From: Bathynomus jamesi | Taxonomy: Eukaryota; Arthropoda; Malacostraca; Isopoda; Cirolanidae | Length of the DNA stretch: 64,000 nucleotides | Reading direction: 5' to 3' | Assembly (NCBI GenBank): GCA_023014485.1 | Contig: JAJOZX010003204.1 | Coordinates: 427,001-491,000 of the forward strand | Part shown: positions 43,225-55,357 of the stretch, piece after piece | Numbering within the stretch: position 1 is the stretch's first letter | Layout of the letters: every line of letters begins with the position of its first letter | The notes under the pieces: generated by a model | Seen by the model: only the letters and a program-made list of their open reading frames with translations | What the model was told of the DNA's origin: nothing | The model's database searches: none | Translations under genes and position numbers: made by a program

Positions 43225-46200
43225 CGCCCTTTAAGACAAAGTGATGCTACTAAAATGACTGTCCAACCTGTTCTTAAACATATTAATTGAAGTGCTTGCC
43301 CCGTTCACCTCTCGACTATCTTATAGGTAAAGAAGCCCCCCAACGTTTGTCTCAAATCTTTTACCCCTTATTTTAAAACCGCTGTTTTTCGTAATCTTCT
43401 TATCGTCCATGTTGAAGAAATTCTCATAGCTTACGTTATTAAACCGATTTAAAATTTGGAACACCTGAATTAATTCGCCTCTTAAACACCAAGTTTCAAG
43501 TTTCTTCGTATGGTTTACCAAGTAAGGTTGAAATAAGTTTTGTTTCGCGGCGCTGAACCCTTTCTACCATTTCTATATCCTTCTTGATATCGGGAGGCGA
43601 AAACTTTACAGCATATTCTAGATAAGGCCTAACAAGCGACTTTATAATAGCAAAAGCAATATTTTTAGATTTATATTAAAAAATTACCAAAAATTTAAAT
43701 CTTTACTGCTCGCAACTGAACATTGTTTTTGAGAACTTTAAATCTTTATTCACAAGGACACCTAAATGTTTTTCCTCAGCAGCTTTATTTAACACACTAT
43801 TTCCCATAGAGTAGTTAAATTCACTGTTGTGGTAACATATATGCATGACTTTACATTTATCTATGTTAAATTTCATTTCCCACTATTAGACTGCTCTAAT
43901 AAATGATTAAGATCACGCTGTAGATTCTCTCCATTACTTTACCCGCAATTTTAGTATCGTCGGCAAATTTACGATTTTACTCTCTAAATTGACATCAAGA
44001 TCGTTAACGTATATTATGTAAAGGACTGGTCCCAAAACAGATCCTTGCGGAGCACCACTAGTTACACTAGTCCACCCTGACTCTTCTCCATTAATTATTA
44101 CCCTCTTTTTTCTACCACTTAACCGATTATTTATCAATCTAATTAAGAACTTGACCCCTTATTCCGTGAGCTTCAGATTTTTCTAACAATTGTTTATGCA
44201 AAAATTTGTCAGACGTCTTCATGAAAAATTTCAAATAAATTTATTAAGCAAGATTTATTTCTATGAAAGCCATGCTTACTTTGTTTTATAAGGTTATTTA
44301 TTCCAAGATGCTTGACTGTACGATCTCTAATAACTGTTTCTGAAAGCTTTCCAATTATAAAAGTTAGATTAATAGTCCTATACCTATAGTTTCCAGCCTG
44401 TTGTTTATCCCCTTTTTTTAAAGATCGGAGTTACATTAGCCAATTTAAAATCCAGAGGGACAACCCCCTGAGATAAATATTTATTAAAAATTTGAACTAA
44501 AGGATCAAGTATTTCATTCTTTAACTCTTTTAAGTGCTTTGGGTAGAAATGGTCTGGGCCTGGCGATTTGTTAATTTTTAATTTAGCTATATAATAATAA
44601 TGAGAAATCTCTCCAGTGTGAACAGTGATGTTATACAAGAGACGCATTCACGTCACAAAGCACATTACTAGCCTCCGGAATAAAAGAAGTATCCTCAACT
44701 GTAAAAAGTGCTGTAAAAAAGTATTTAAAATCATCGCTATCTTCCCATAGTTATTTGTGAAGTTACCACCCGAGTCTACCCGTGGCCCAATATTGTCCCT
44801 CAAGGGATTTCTATTATTAACGTAATAGTAAAATTTCTTAGGCTTTTCTTTACATTCACGCACTACTTTAATTTCAAAGTCACGTTGTGCACATCTAATT
44901 AAACGCTTACCATTTCTATGTAAACTGATATAAGTCTGAAAGTGTTGCTGCGCACGGCACGATTGCTTTTTCTATACTTCTATTCCACCACTTAGGTTGC
45001 ACATTTAATTCACCTCGCTTAACTCTCCAAGGTACACAGCGTTCGTTTAAATTTGTGAATATATTCTTAAAAATATTCAACATGCTAAGAACACTATCTA
45101 CCACCAGAGCTGGGCAATAAATACATTGAATGTATTTAAATACTAAATACTAAATACATGGGAGAAATGTATTTAAATACTAAATACTAAATACATTTTA
45201 CGAATGTATTTAGATACTAAATACAAAATACATCAATTGTATTTAAATACATTTGTAAATACATTTTAAATACATACAAATTTTAACATATGCATTCACT
45301 AATTCACTAAGCCATGACACGCACACGATAAAGAAATCAACCACTTTCGACTAAGAGTGGCACACAACTAATTGAACTGACACGTTGAAACATGAACCAT
45401 GCTGTACTACACTGTCCAAGCGTCGTACTGTGCTAGTACAGAACGTGTATTAAACCAGTAAAAGTATTTACATTTTTATATTTTGAGTATTTAAATACAT
45501 TGTATTTAAATACTCATTAAAGTATTTAAATACTATATTTAAATACATGAAAAACAATGTATTTATAAATACAGTTCTAAATACACAAATGTATTTAAAT
45601 ACGTATTTAAATACAAATGTATTTAAATACTGCCCAGCTCTGTCTACCACTAACAGTTCATCCCAATTTATTAAAGTTAATGAAGCTCTAAAGTCATTGA
45701 AATTTGCTCTCCTAAAATCAGGCACCATGAAGATATTTAACTCTCTAGAAGTTTTAACATTAACCAAAAAACGTATCGTGCTATGATCGCTATTGCATTA
45801 ACTTTCTCCGACGTTTACATTCTGAACTAAATTATTATTTGTCTTTAAAACTACGTCTAAAATATTTTCATCGTGAGTCAGCTCCAACGCCTTTTGAAAA
45901 AGAAAACTATCTCGTAGAACATCTATCAAATTTAAATCCAGAGCATCGCTGTTTAAGGTAATGAAATTAATGTTTGGGCATTTAAAATCTCCGACAATAA
46001 TTGATTCCTTATGCGAAACTACGCTACTTAAAATGTTATACATTTCAACGTCTAATTCTACTCCTTTTGAAAGGGGTCTATGTACAACCCCAAAATTGAA
46101 GACGAAGTTATTAGCGCTAATTTCTGAAATTATATCTAGCTGGTCAATGGCATTATCCGTCATTTTAACTGGACGAAGTTTTTCTTTACAGTATAAGAGT

Positions 46201-46300
46201 ATACCCCCGCTCATTTTACTTCTTTTATCCTTGTTAAAAAGTTTAACCTTTAATATGGTACTCACCTACAAAATCCCTATCTGCACTTTGAATCCACATT
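43225..46300 (-). pseudogene. L2/CR1-like ORF2: AP endonuclease plus RT, many frameshifts
   Basis: Endonuclease part (45798-46265): GGILLYCKEKLRPVK, FGVVHRPLSKGVELDVEMYN, SHKESIIVGDFKCPNINF (catalytic G-D-F with N changed to K), ENILDVVLKTNNNLVQNVNV. Connector: ECKEKPKKFYYYVNNRNPLR. RT part: IAKLKINKSPGPDHFYPKHL, GVVPLDFKLANVTPIFKKRG, then TSGAPQGSVLGPVLYIIYVN; the A/YDD block is degenerate (VNLPTILK). C-terminal: KLETWCLRGELIQVFQILNR, SGFKIRGKRFETNVGG, INMFKNRLDSHF. At least seven frameshifts. Confidence 0.8.
45105..45642. mobile_element. hAT-type MITE with perfect 8-bp duplication
   Basis: 538 bp. Left end cagagctgggcaataaatac; right end gtatttaaatactgcccagctctg read inverted. Perfect direct repeat tctaccac at 45097-45104 and 45643-45650. 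The interior is an irregular array of atttaaatac and its palindromic partner gtatttaaat, making it strongly self-complementary. A central unique block (45280-45440) has no coding. Removing it restores the LINE between NIFTNLNERC and SRELNIF segments. Confidence 0.95.
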
Positions 46301-46303
46301 AGA

Positions 46304-46308
46304 GAGAG

Positions 46309-46340
<32 letters not shown>
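46304..46340. repeat. (AG)n microsatellite
   Basis: gaga run with an internal A stretch at the 5' edge of the LINE. Confidence 0.9.
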
Positions 46341-46557
46341 CAGATGAGAGTTGAAAAAAGTAAATAAACTTTGTGAGTAAATAATAAAAGTCAATAATAA
46401 TAACAGATTTATTAAATCAATATATTTAGAATCGTATTCCTTTCCCCTTTGCATTATGTAAAGCTGACATACGTTCTAGCATTCCATTGATGAGCTTTGC
46501 CATTTGTTTTTGAGGACAATCATAGTGGTATCTATTTACTTTTGTCAACTATCTCTC
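46341..46557. other. Short non-coding gap
   Basis: No gene seen between the AG tract and the ribozyme-like module. Confidence 0.5.
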
Positions 46558-46592
46558 TCTCAAGCGCTTTCGTCTTATGACATCCTCAGGAA
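46558..46592 (-). ncRNA. Hammerhead-like ribozyme core, inverted copy of the 32.2-kb module
   Basis: Minus strand: CTGAGGA (46583-46589), stem GTC/GAC, then GAAAGC. Followed on the plus strand by ctttcgtgaaataattttca, also found after the 32.2-kb motif. Confidence 0.45.
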
Positions 46593-46618
46593 CACTTTCG
46601 TGAAATAATTTTCATATA

Positions 46619-46910
46619 CAGGGTGTTCGGAAAGTCATGTGCACTTATATAATCGAGATCGTCCACTCACGCTTGATGACCTGAAAATTGCAATAACTGC
46701 GTACATAAGGTCCATTTCAAAAGAAGAACTGACAAAGGTGTTTCAAAATAAAATAAGACGGGTCCAGGCCTGTATTGCTGTTAAAGGACATCACTTTCAA
46801 CACCTTTTATAAGTTCTGATGGTCCCATCCATAACCTCTATCATATATGCAATGTTATACTATTGTATGCTATTAAATAAATATAAGTGCACAGTGACTT
46901 TCCGAACACC

Positions 46911-46913
<3 letters not shown>
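46619..46913 (+). mobile_element. Short DD41D-type remnant
   Basis: 295 bp with inverted ends cagggtgttcggaaagtca. TA on the left (46617-46618), TG on the right, which is probably a mutated TA in the microsatellite. It contains only the C-terminal codons of a transposase. Confidence 0.8.
46645..46812 (+). pseudogene. Tc1/mariner-group transposase C-terminal stub
   Basis: Continuous text YNRDRPLTLDDLKIAITAYI, RSISKEELTKVFQNKIRRVQ, ACIAVKGHHFQHLL, stop at 46810-46812. The ending resembles the -QFEHLL/-NFQHLL tails of the DD41D proteins in this window. All catalytic residues are gone. Confidence 0.8.
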
Positions 46914-46972
<59 letters not shown>

Positions 46973-47070
46973 ATCATGCGGGTTGCTTCTACAGAGCTTC
47001 AATTTAATATTTAGGAGAAATCCAATGACAAGGAGAAATGTAAATGCCATGAAAAGTCTTCTTTAATGCG

Positions 47071-47103
47071 CAACGTTTCGAGCAATACGCTCATCTTCAG
47101 GCT
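47071..47103 (-). ncRNA. Hammerhead-like ribozyme core (PLE 2, minus arm)
   Basis: Minus strand: CTGAAGA (47094-47100), stem II GAGC/GCTC, GAAAC (47075-47079). Stem III and cleavage base are not clear. Confidence 0.45.
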
Positions 47104-47453
47104 GTTTAATAACAATGTGAAATTAAAATCAATATTGAATGAAAAACAAAACAGAAAATTTCTATAACCTATTCGTAAAGACAAATTTTAAAAGACTGAG
47201 AAAAGAGGGTTAAATTCTAAGTTATACAGATTTACATATAAAAATTAAGAAGTTATTTTTAAATACATATAGTAAATGTGAAATTAATACACTGGAAAAA
47301 TTAACATAGTACACTGGAATAATGGAACTAGCTACCTTACACAGCAGTATCCGAGGCTGACTAATTTGAGCAGAGACAGGAACGGGAAACACGAGAGATG
47401 GCGAGGGCGATTGGGGAAGGAGGGATTATAAGGAATTGGGGAAGGAGGAGGGA

Positions 47454-48349
47454 TCATAGCAAATTGAGAGGGACGGCGGATGAGTCAACATTCAGACTAG
47501 GGGACAATGCTTTAATGAAAAGCGATTCTAAAATTCTTAGTGAGTTGGGACAAGTATTACAACCAAGAATTTTAAAATTGTCTAAAGTGACATCAATTTT
47601 ACATTTAATGCTGTGTTCACGAATACTCGAGGCTTCTTTAGTTTTTAAAATTTTACCTGTTCGGCCACTTATTCCCATATGCGAATAAAATCTAGCCCTG
47701 AGAGAGCGAACAGTGCTGCCGATGTAATTCCCAAGGAGACACCTGGGGCAGGTAAATAAATATACAACACCGCTACGCAACGAGTCAGGGGTTCGATCCT
47801 TCGCTGAGAAAAAGCTACCTAAAGACGTTTTATTAATAAATATGATGCGGAAATCAGTATGATAAAAAAATTTCCTTAACAATTTTGTAAATTTAAGCTT
47901 AAATTCCTTATTCAAAGGACCCATTTCAGGTACCAAGAAATATTTTAATCCTTCGGCACTGTAATACATGGAAGTTGAGGGCTATAAACATTATTTAAGA
48001 AGGATCTAATTAGTTTGTCTACATATTGAACAGGAAAACTATTATTAGTAAAGTATGATCTTAGATTATTAAATTCATCATTAAGTAAGGTAAAATTAGA
48101 GGTCAAATTATATCCTCTGAACAGGAGAGTTTTAATACAAGACATCTTATAGTTGAAATCAGTAAAACTAAAAAAATTCATGCCCAAACCAGTGAAAGTG
48201 GGTTTCCTGTAAACTGATGTAGTAATAGAATCACCGTTTTTCGAAATTAAAAGATCTAAGAAGGGGAGGGAGCCATTTTGCTCAGTTTCCATTGTATACG
48301 TTATATTGGGGTGCAAAGAATTTAGGAAGTTAAAGAATTGTTGCGCTTG
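47454..48349 (-). pseudogene. PLE 2 RT C-terminal part and GIY-YIG endonuclease
   Basis: Two minus frames, 47945-48316 and 47454-47969: HPNITYTMETEQNGSLPFLD, TSVYRKPTFTGLGMNFFSF, then SGVVYLFTCPRCLLGNYIGS, TVRSLRARFYSHMG, EASSIREHSIKCKIDVTL, ILESLFIKALSPSLNVDSSA. The GIY-YIG domain is complete and unshifted here, unlike in the plus copy. One frameshift near 47960 separates RT and endonuclease parts. The YxDD region is beyond the truncation. Confidence 0.85.
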
Positions 48350-48355
48350 TACACA

Positions 48356-50317
48356 CTCTCCCCTCGGGAAAAGTTTTTACTGTCACTTGGTTTGCAATTT
48401 AAGCTTCCGTTGTTTCAAATATATAAGCCTTCGTTTTTTCTTTACTTTGAAAAATTTTTCAATGGCTTGAAAAATGTTCCCCATGTGGGGGATTTCAATA
48501 ATTTCAAATGTCAGTTCTCAAATTTAACTCAAGAATTTTTTCTTAAACTTAGAAATCTTAAATTTCAATCTTTCATATTTAGGAAGAGTGATTTACAGTG
48601 TATTAAGAATTTGGCAAAGAACCAGGAGATTGTTGTGACTAGACCAGACAAGGGTAACGGAGTGGTTATTTTGAATAAATCGGACTACATAAACAAAACT
48701 AATGAAATCCTAAGTGATCTTACTAAATTCAAACAAATTCTAGAACCTGTAAATAAAGTCATTGTAAGGTTAGAAGACCAGGTTAATAGATTTCTGTCAC
48801 GACTAAAGTCCTTAAAGATAATAAAAAAATGATACTTACTCTCAGTTGTTCGCATCTGGTGTTAATCTTGCTCAATTATACTGTCTGCCTAAAATCCATA
48901 AAGCTGGAACACCTCTCCGTCCTATTTTAGCTTCGTATAACTTACCCACCTTTCAATTGGCAAAATTTGTTGTTCGTCTCCTGTCCCCCTTTGCGAAAAA
49001 TGCTTACACTATAAATAACTCGTTTGAATTCCAAAAAGACCTCCTTGGTAAAAACTTCGATTCAAAAAAGTTTTTTGTCAGTTTTGATGTAAAGTCACTT
49101 TTCACAAATGTACCTGTATCTGAAACTATTGCCATTATTTTAGATAGGGTTTTTAGCTCAGTTGATAATTTTCATGGTTTTTCATTGTCTCATTTTAAGG
49201 AACTTTTAGAATTGGTCTTCAAACAATGCTATTTCACTTTCAACAATAAGGTTTACCAACAAATTGATGGGGTAGGGATGGGATCACCAGTCGGACCGTT
49301 AGCAGCTGACTTTTTATGACTCATTTAGAAAGTGTAATTTTTAGACAATCTCCCACTCATCTCAAGCCAATTTTCTATCGACGCTTCGTTGATGATTCGA
49401 TAGCAGTCTTTGATAATGCGGTACAAGCGCAACAATTCTTTAACTTCCTAAATTCTTTGCACCCCAATATAACGTATACAATGGAAACTGAGCAAAATGG
49501 CTCCCTCCCCTTCTTAGATCTTTTAATTTCGAAAAACGGTGATTCTATTACTACATCAGTTTACAGGAAACCCACTTTCACTGGTTTGGGCATGAATTTT
49601 TTTAGTTTTACTGATTTCAACTATAAGATGTCTTGTATTAAAACTCTCCTGTTCAGAGGATATAATTTGACCTCTAATTTTACCTTACTTAATGATGAAT
49701 TTAATAATCTAAGATCATACTTTACTAATAATAGTTTTCCTGTTCAATATGTAGACAAACTAATTAGATCCTTCTTAAATAATGTTTATAGCCCTCAACT
49801 TCCATGTATTACAGTGCCGAAGGATATAAAATATTTCTTGGTACCTGAAATGGGTCCTTTGAATAAGGAATTTAAGCTTAAATTTACAAAATTGTTAAGG
49901 AAATTTTTTTATCATACTGATTTCCGCATCATATTTATTAATAAAACGTCTTTAGGTAGCTTTTTCTCAGCGAAGGATCGAACCCTGACTCGTTGCGTAG
50001 CGGTGTTGTATATTTATTTACCTGCCCCAGGTGTCTCCTTGGGAATTACATCGGCAGCACTGTTCGCTCTCTCAGGGCTAGATTTTATTCGCATAGGGAA
50101 TAAGTGGCCGAACAGGTAAAATTTTAAAAACTAAAGAAGCCTCGAGTATTCGTGAACACAGCATTAAATGTAAAATTGATGTCACTTTAGACAATTTTAA
50201 AATTCTTGGTTGTAATACTTGTCCCAACTCACTAAGAATTTTAGAATCGCTTTTCATTAAAGCATTGTCCCCTAGTCTGAATGTTGACTCATCCGCCGTC
50301 CCTCTCAATTTGCTATG
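48356..50317 (+). pseudogene. PLE 2 RT-GIY-YIG protein, frameshifted
   Basis: 48338-48832: QEIVVTRPDKGNGVVILNKS. After a shift near 48835: LYCLPKIHKAGTPLRPILAS, VSFDVKSLFTNVPVSETIAI, QQIDGVGMGSPVGPLAADFL. After a shift at 49318: FYRRFVDDSIAVFDN (catalytic FVDD), SVYRKPTFTG, NNVYSPQLPCITVPKD. A missing C near 49984 and a missing T near 50097 destroy the GIY-YIG frame that the minus copy retains. Complementary damage in the two arms shows that the differences arose after duplication. Confidence 0.85.
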
Positions 50318-50670
50318 ATCCCTCCTCCTTCCCCAATTCCTTATAATCCCTCCTTCCCCAATCGCCCTCGCCATCTCTCGTGTTTCCCGTTCCTGTCTCT
50401 GCTCAAATTAGTCAGCCTCGGATACTGCTGTGTAAGGTAGCTAGTTCCATTATTCCAGTGTACTATTGTTAATTTTTCCAGTGTATTAATTTCACATTTA
50501 CTATATGTATTTAAAAATAACTTCTTAATTTTTATATGTAAATCTGTATAACTTAGAATTTAACCCTCTTTTCTCAGTCTTTTAAAATTTGTCTTTACGA
50601 ATAGGTTATAGAAATTTTCTGTTTTGTTTTTCATTCAATATTGATTTTAATTTCACATTGTTATTAAACA

Positions 50671-50705
50671 GCCTGAAGATGAGCGTATTGCTCGAAACGT
50701 TGCGC
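50671..50705 (+). ncRNA. Hammerhead-like ribozyme core (PLE 2, plus arm)
   Basis: CTGAAGA (50673-50679), stem II GAGC/GCTC, GAAAC (50694-50698). Identical to the minus-arm motif. Confidence 0.45.
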
Positions 50706-50761
50706 ATTAAAGAAGACTTTTCATGGCATTTACATTTCTCCTTGTCATTGGATTTCTCCTA

Positions 50762-50925
<164 letters not shown>

Positions 50926-51136
50926 CAGGTCCTTGATATATGCGAGAATTGCGTTAAAAAAAATGCGAAATGGCATAAAAAGGATACCTCTTTGAATGGG
51001 ATGCAGGCTGGTGCAAGAGAGGCAGTTGGCCGCATAAGACCAAATTTTTCTTACAGATAATGAATTTCTGGTAGAAATAGGGTCCTCGCATAATAGCGAA
51101 AATGCATCCGCTGAACCCGCATGTATTGACGACCTG
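50926..51136. repeat. Possible small MITE
   Basis: caggtccttgatatatgcga at the left and, inverted at the right, caggtcgtcaatacatgcgg: about 16 of 21 match. No target duplication is visible because both flanks are microsatellite. Non-coding. Confidence 0.5.
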
Positions 51137-51162
51137 ATATATATATATATATATATATATAT

Positions 51163-54096
51163 TAGGGCGTCCCAAAAAATGTTTTTTGAAAATTGAGTTC
51201 GCATACCCTGTCAATTGATGAGGTTTGGGCTTAGAATATTCCTGGTAAAATAGAGGGTATATTGAGTAATATTAAGTGACTGCTCAAAGGACATGAAGTT
51301 TGCTGAAATACGGTAAATTTCGCATCCTCTGTAGTGTACAGCAAAATATTTAAATGTTAAGTTTTTTAGTTTATGTATTATTTATGGCTTTTTCTTGTTA
51401 CTAATGGTTATCATTTATGTTTCAGAAATTATGTTTGACATATCTCACGCAAATGCAAGTGGCCTAATAAAGATTGCATAAACTTATTTGGCTTGCAAAT
51501 TTATCTAACTATATTTAGGCTCACTACAATAATGTTTCAGAAAGATAGCATAACCTTATTTGGTAGCATATTTATCTAACTATATTTAGGCTCACCACAA
51601 AAATGACTGAAACTAGAAGGCAAAATACAGTATGGCTGATTGGTGGCATGGTAAATAATGTTGATGGAAATCAGCTTCCAACACTTAGACAAGTGCTTTG
51701 TTGCTTATTCCATGGCATCAAAAAGGAGAAGCAAACGCTACCAGAAGCAGCATCAATTACTGTTGATGAAACGTTGGTAATGTGGGAGAAGACCAATATA
51801 CCAACATCACAAAAACTAAATGTTGTCATCAAACTCAAGAAAATCTATAACCAGTATGCATGCTTGGGGAAAAATAAGCATAGAAAAAACAGCACCCAAG
51901 AATCTAACACAAAAGCATTTGAAGAACAGCTTGATATTCTTTTTGATATATCTCATGCAAATGCAAGTGGCCTAATAAAGATTGCAGAAGATTGGGAATT
52001 TCTGGAAGATCAACATGGAGTGCGAAAAATGTACATGACTGGGCTAGATAAGGTTTTCGTGGCGAAAACGGGAAGGAAGGAAAAGAGGCTAGAGGCAGAA
52101 AATGAGCGTGGAAAAAAAAACATATGACATGAACACTGATGAAAAGCAAACAAAGAACAGGGAAATCAAAGGATGAACTAGATTCTACATCAAGTGACAA
52201 TGAGGAGGAAACATGCATAAGTGAATACCATAAATGAAAACTCTCCAATCCCGTGCCTTCTACTTCTATTTCAACTCCCTCGAAACGACAAATATCAAAT
52301 CCAAATCCTCGGCGAATAATCAACGATCCTAGGTTCTCTGCTGCATTGGATCGTGCAAATACATCTTTAAGAGAAGCAATGCACAGAGTTACTCCTGCTC
52401 TCCAGGCAGATGGAGTTGATATTAGGGACGTTACCCTCTCAAAATCAATACAAAGATCAAGACTGAAATCTAGAGCCAAGTTAAGTAAATAAATAAAGAA
52501 AACATTTAACCCAGAAACACCTCTCATTATACATTTCGATGGGAAGCTACTCCCCAATTCTGATGGAGGAAAATCGGACCGTTTAGCTGTTGTTGCCTCG
52601 GGTAGAAATGTAGAAAAAATCCTAGGAATCGCTAAATTGGTAGAAGGTACAGGAGTCCAGATGGGTAGAACAATATTACAGTTAATAGAGGAATGGGATG
52701 CAAACGAAACTGGATTGCTGGTCTTTTTTTGATACAACAGCCAGCAATACCGGCATCCATGGAGGAACCTGCACCACCATTGAGCAGGGACTCCAGCAGA
52801 AAATACTTTTCCTAGCTTGCCGCCACTACATTCTTGAATTAGTAGTGGGAGCTGTTTTTGACAACTTCTTTGTATCTCGAGGGCCTGATATAGATATTTT
52901 TGCAAGGTTCAAAGATCAGTGGTCTTGGTTAGACAAAATTAAACATACTCCCCTTGAAAGTGATGCCAGAGAAATGCCAGAAAAAGAATTAGAATGGGTG
53001 AAGCAGGAACGTGATGACCTGGTACAATTTCTGTATGAAAAATTGCGAGACAACCATGAACGCCACGATTATCAGGAATTCCTGGAGTTACCCTCAATTC
53101 TTTGGAGGGGAAACCATCAAGAGAGATACACTTTACAGCTCCTGGAGCATACCATAGGGCAAGATGGATGGCAAAAGGCATTTATTGCTTAAAAATCTAT
53201 TTATTCCGAGATCAATTCAATTTGAGAGACAAAGAAAAAGAAGCCATCAGACGTATTAACATATTTTGCGTATCAATATATATAAAAGCCTGATTTAATG
53301 CAACAAGAGCTGCCAGTGCCCCTATCAATGATCTATGAATGATAACAAAGCTGGAAGATTACGAAGAAATTGATAAGGAGATATCGACTGTGGCATTAGG
53401 CAAACTCAGATCCCACCTTTGGTATGATACTTATGCGAGGATTTAGCACCTTTAGCATTTTTTTCAGAAGTCAACAACTCAGAAAAGGGTGCAAATGGTG
53501 CATGCTCTTGGAAACCAAGCTAAAACTAAAGATCTTCGCAGAGTAGAATGCAAAACAATTCGGACTTTCAAATGTAAGAATCTTTTTGACTTTATAACGT
53601 ACAGATCATTAAAATTTTTTCAAGGCTATGAAAATTGATGAATCATTTCTGAGAGTAGATCCAGCTGTATGGTTTGAACACCCAGCATATATTGATGGAA
53701 AGGATTTAGTTTCCCAGCTGAAAGTGGTTAATGACTGTGCTGAAAGAATGGTAAAACTTGCCACTGATTTTAATGAAACCATTACGAGCAGTGAAGACCA
53801 ACGCCAGTTTCTTTTTCAAGTTGTTGAGTTCCATCGTAGGAAAATTTTAACTCCTACAAAAGCAAGTTTTTTATAAAATAAAACAATATAAATTTATGAC
53901 GCAAAATGGTATGAAAGGTAAGAAATTGTGATTTCTCCCAAAATTTCATATTTTTGAATGTTGTGAGCAGTCACTAAATATGCACCAAATTGGATAAAAT
54001 TTGTACATGATACATGTTTCATCAAGTGTCACAAAATAAAAAACTATGCGACTTTGAACGAACTTTTCTTTTAACATTACAACTTGGGACAGTCTA
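51163..54096 (+). mobile_element. hAT-like element C, both ends visible
   Basis: 2934 bp. Left end tagggcgtcccaaaaaatg; right end, inverted, tagactgtcccaagttg (10 of the first 13 match). Flanked by atatatat at 51155-51162 and 54097-54104 inside a TA microsatellite. One transposase-like gene of the copy A type. A stray duplicate of an internal coding piece lies in the leader (51427-51480), followed by a tandemly repeated block of about 50 bp (ttatttggc, tatctaactatatttaggct). Confidence 0.85.
51603..53875 (+). pseudogene. hAT-like transposase, copy C
   Basis: MTETRRQNTVWLIGGM, QLPTLRQVLCCLFHGIKKEK, FEEQLDILFDISHANASGLI, EDWEFLEDQHGVRKMYMTG, a charged linker, RFSAALDRANTSLREAMHRV, PLIIHFDGKLLPNSDGGKSD (first Asp), FFDTTASNTGIHGGTCTTIE (second Asp), LACRHYILELVVGAVFDNFF, FTAPGAYHRARWMAKGIYCL, QLKVVNDCAERMVKLATDFN, with stop near 53875. 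The CxxH reads CRHY, losing the last His. Frameshifts or stops near 52135, 52235, 52490, 52730, 53110, 53293, 53440 and 53620. Confidence 0.75.
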
Positions 54097-54104
54097 ATAT
54101 ATAT

Positions 54105-54927
54105 ATATATAAGCAAACAATTAAAGGTATAAATACCATTATTTATTGAGAACTGTCGCATGGAACACTCCTCTTGTGAACAAGGAAAAATAATTAAAAA
54201 ATCTTACCTGGCTTTACAGAAAAGCTATTACAAATCGCAGGAGTTTACTACCCATATTTCAGTAACTCGACAAAATAATAATCAAGCACGAGGGACAGAA
54301 ACTGGCACATAGCTCAGACCAAATTAATGCAGCCAATTGCGTTAACTCCTGGATTATTATTTGCAAGCACATCGGGAATCGAAGCCCCGACCTCACTTGG
54401 CTTAAAAGAGAAACGGTGTAAAATTGTACCTAAAATAAGTAATAAATAAAATTTAAATGCTAATTCCTTACTTAGGCATACTTTTGAAAGGCATCTTGTA
54501 AATTTCATCGTTTAAGAAACAGGGTGGCCCAAAAAAAATGGTGACTAAAGAAATATACAAAATTAATTTCCGGTTAACTTTTTTGAACCAACTTTGTACA
54601 TTTAAAAATTAATCACAATTAATGGAAATTAACTTAATGTTGTCTTTCAAGGAATGTGTTAATTAATTAATTATATGTATGTTATCACTAAACAAAAGCA
54701 AGGTCAGCGGTGGAGGGGGATAATTATTCAATTCAATAATAACTCCATTTATGCGTGAAATGTGACTAATGTACACATTGGTGCATCATTATATCTAATT
54801 ATATGGCAAATTCTCTTCTCGTCTTCCCACCAATAGCTATTTTTATCACAGTCTCGTCAAAAGTTTCACATTTCTTATATAAACAAGAAAGAAATACAAA
54901 ACGACAGTAATGACTACAGTTGTTCTT

Positions 54928-54929
<2 letters not shown>
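54105..54929. other. Non-coding; one mariner-type end word
   Basis: At about 54520 acagggtggcccaaaaaaaa looks like a Tc1/mariner end, but I found no matching inverted partner. Nothing else supportable. Confidence 0.4.
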
Positions 54930-54965
<36 letters not shown>

Positions 54966-54995
54966 TATATATATAATATATATACAGTATATATT
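54930..54995. repeat. (CT)n(TA)n microsatellite
   Basis: CT run then TA run. Confidence 0.9.
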
Positions 54996-55304
54996 TATCT
55001 CTCTCGCATTTATCCAACAACAATTAGCTTCGTTAGAGTTATTTTTGTAACAATCCACCATCAGGGAATTTAGTTGGTTTATTTAATTTTTTTTCATCGT
55101 GTTGTTTTCTGCACTCTCCTATTTTGTTTGCTAATCCACTTTTAATTTTGCTTAAAGGTTTGTTTGGAAGATTCAGCATTTTTTTCTTTTCTTTTTAGTT
55201 TTTTTGAGGTCGCAGTAATTTTTATTCAATTAATGTCTACAGATGTCATAAGCAGTTTTATCCTCATTCACACTGGGTGAGAATATTTGTATGATATGTG
55301 AAAA

Positions 55305-55306
<2 letters not shown>
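54996..55306. other. Non-coding gap
   Basis: T-rich, no feature recognised. Confidence 0.5.

Positions 55307-55351
<45 letters not shown>
55307..55351. repeat. (AC)n microsatellite
   Basis: A pure CA run of about 45 bp. Confidence 0.95.

Positions 55352-55357
<6 letters not shown>

Larger units (their letters stand above)
43225..46303 (-). mobile_element. L2/CR1-like LINE, minus strand, decayed, split by a MITE
   Basis: Endonuclease, RT and C-terminal pieces occur in the right order on the minus strand from about 46300 down to 43225. It is interrupted at 45105-45642 by a hAT MITE. The 5' end abuts an (AG)n tract. Confidence 0.8.
47006..48352 (-). mobile_element. Penelope-like element 2, minus copy (5'-truncated)
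   Basis: Inverted near-identical copy of 49421-50767 (about 1.35 kb). Breaks off at 48352 inside the RT, where the plus copy begins head to head. Contains the RT C-terminal half, GIY-YIG domain and 3' untranslated end. Confidence 0.85.

Noticed and set aside
51904..52905. A 333-codon minus-strand frame across hAT-like C
   Set aside because: It is antisense to the FDTTASNTG coding region and has no domain of its own.
54518..54545. acagggtggcccaaaa as a mariner end
   Set aside because: No inverted partner, transposase text or TA-bounded unit could be defined.
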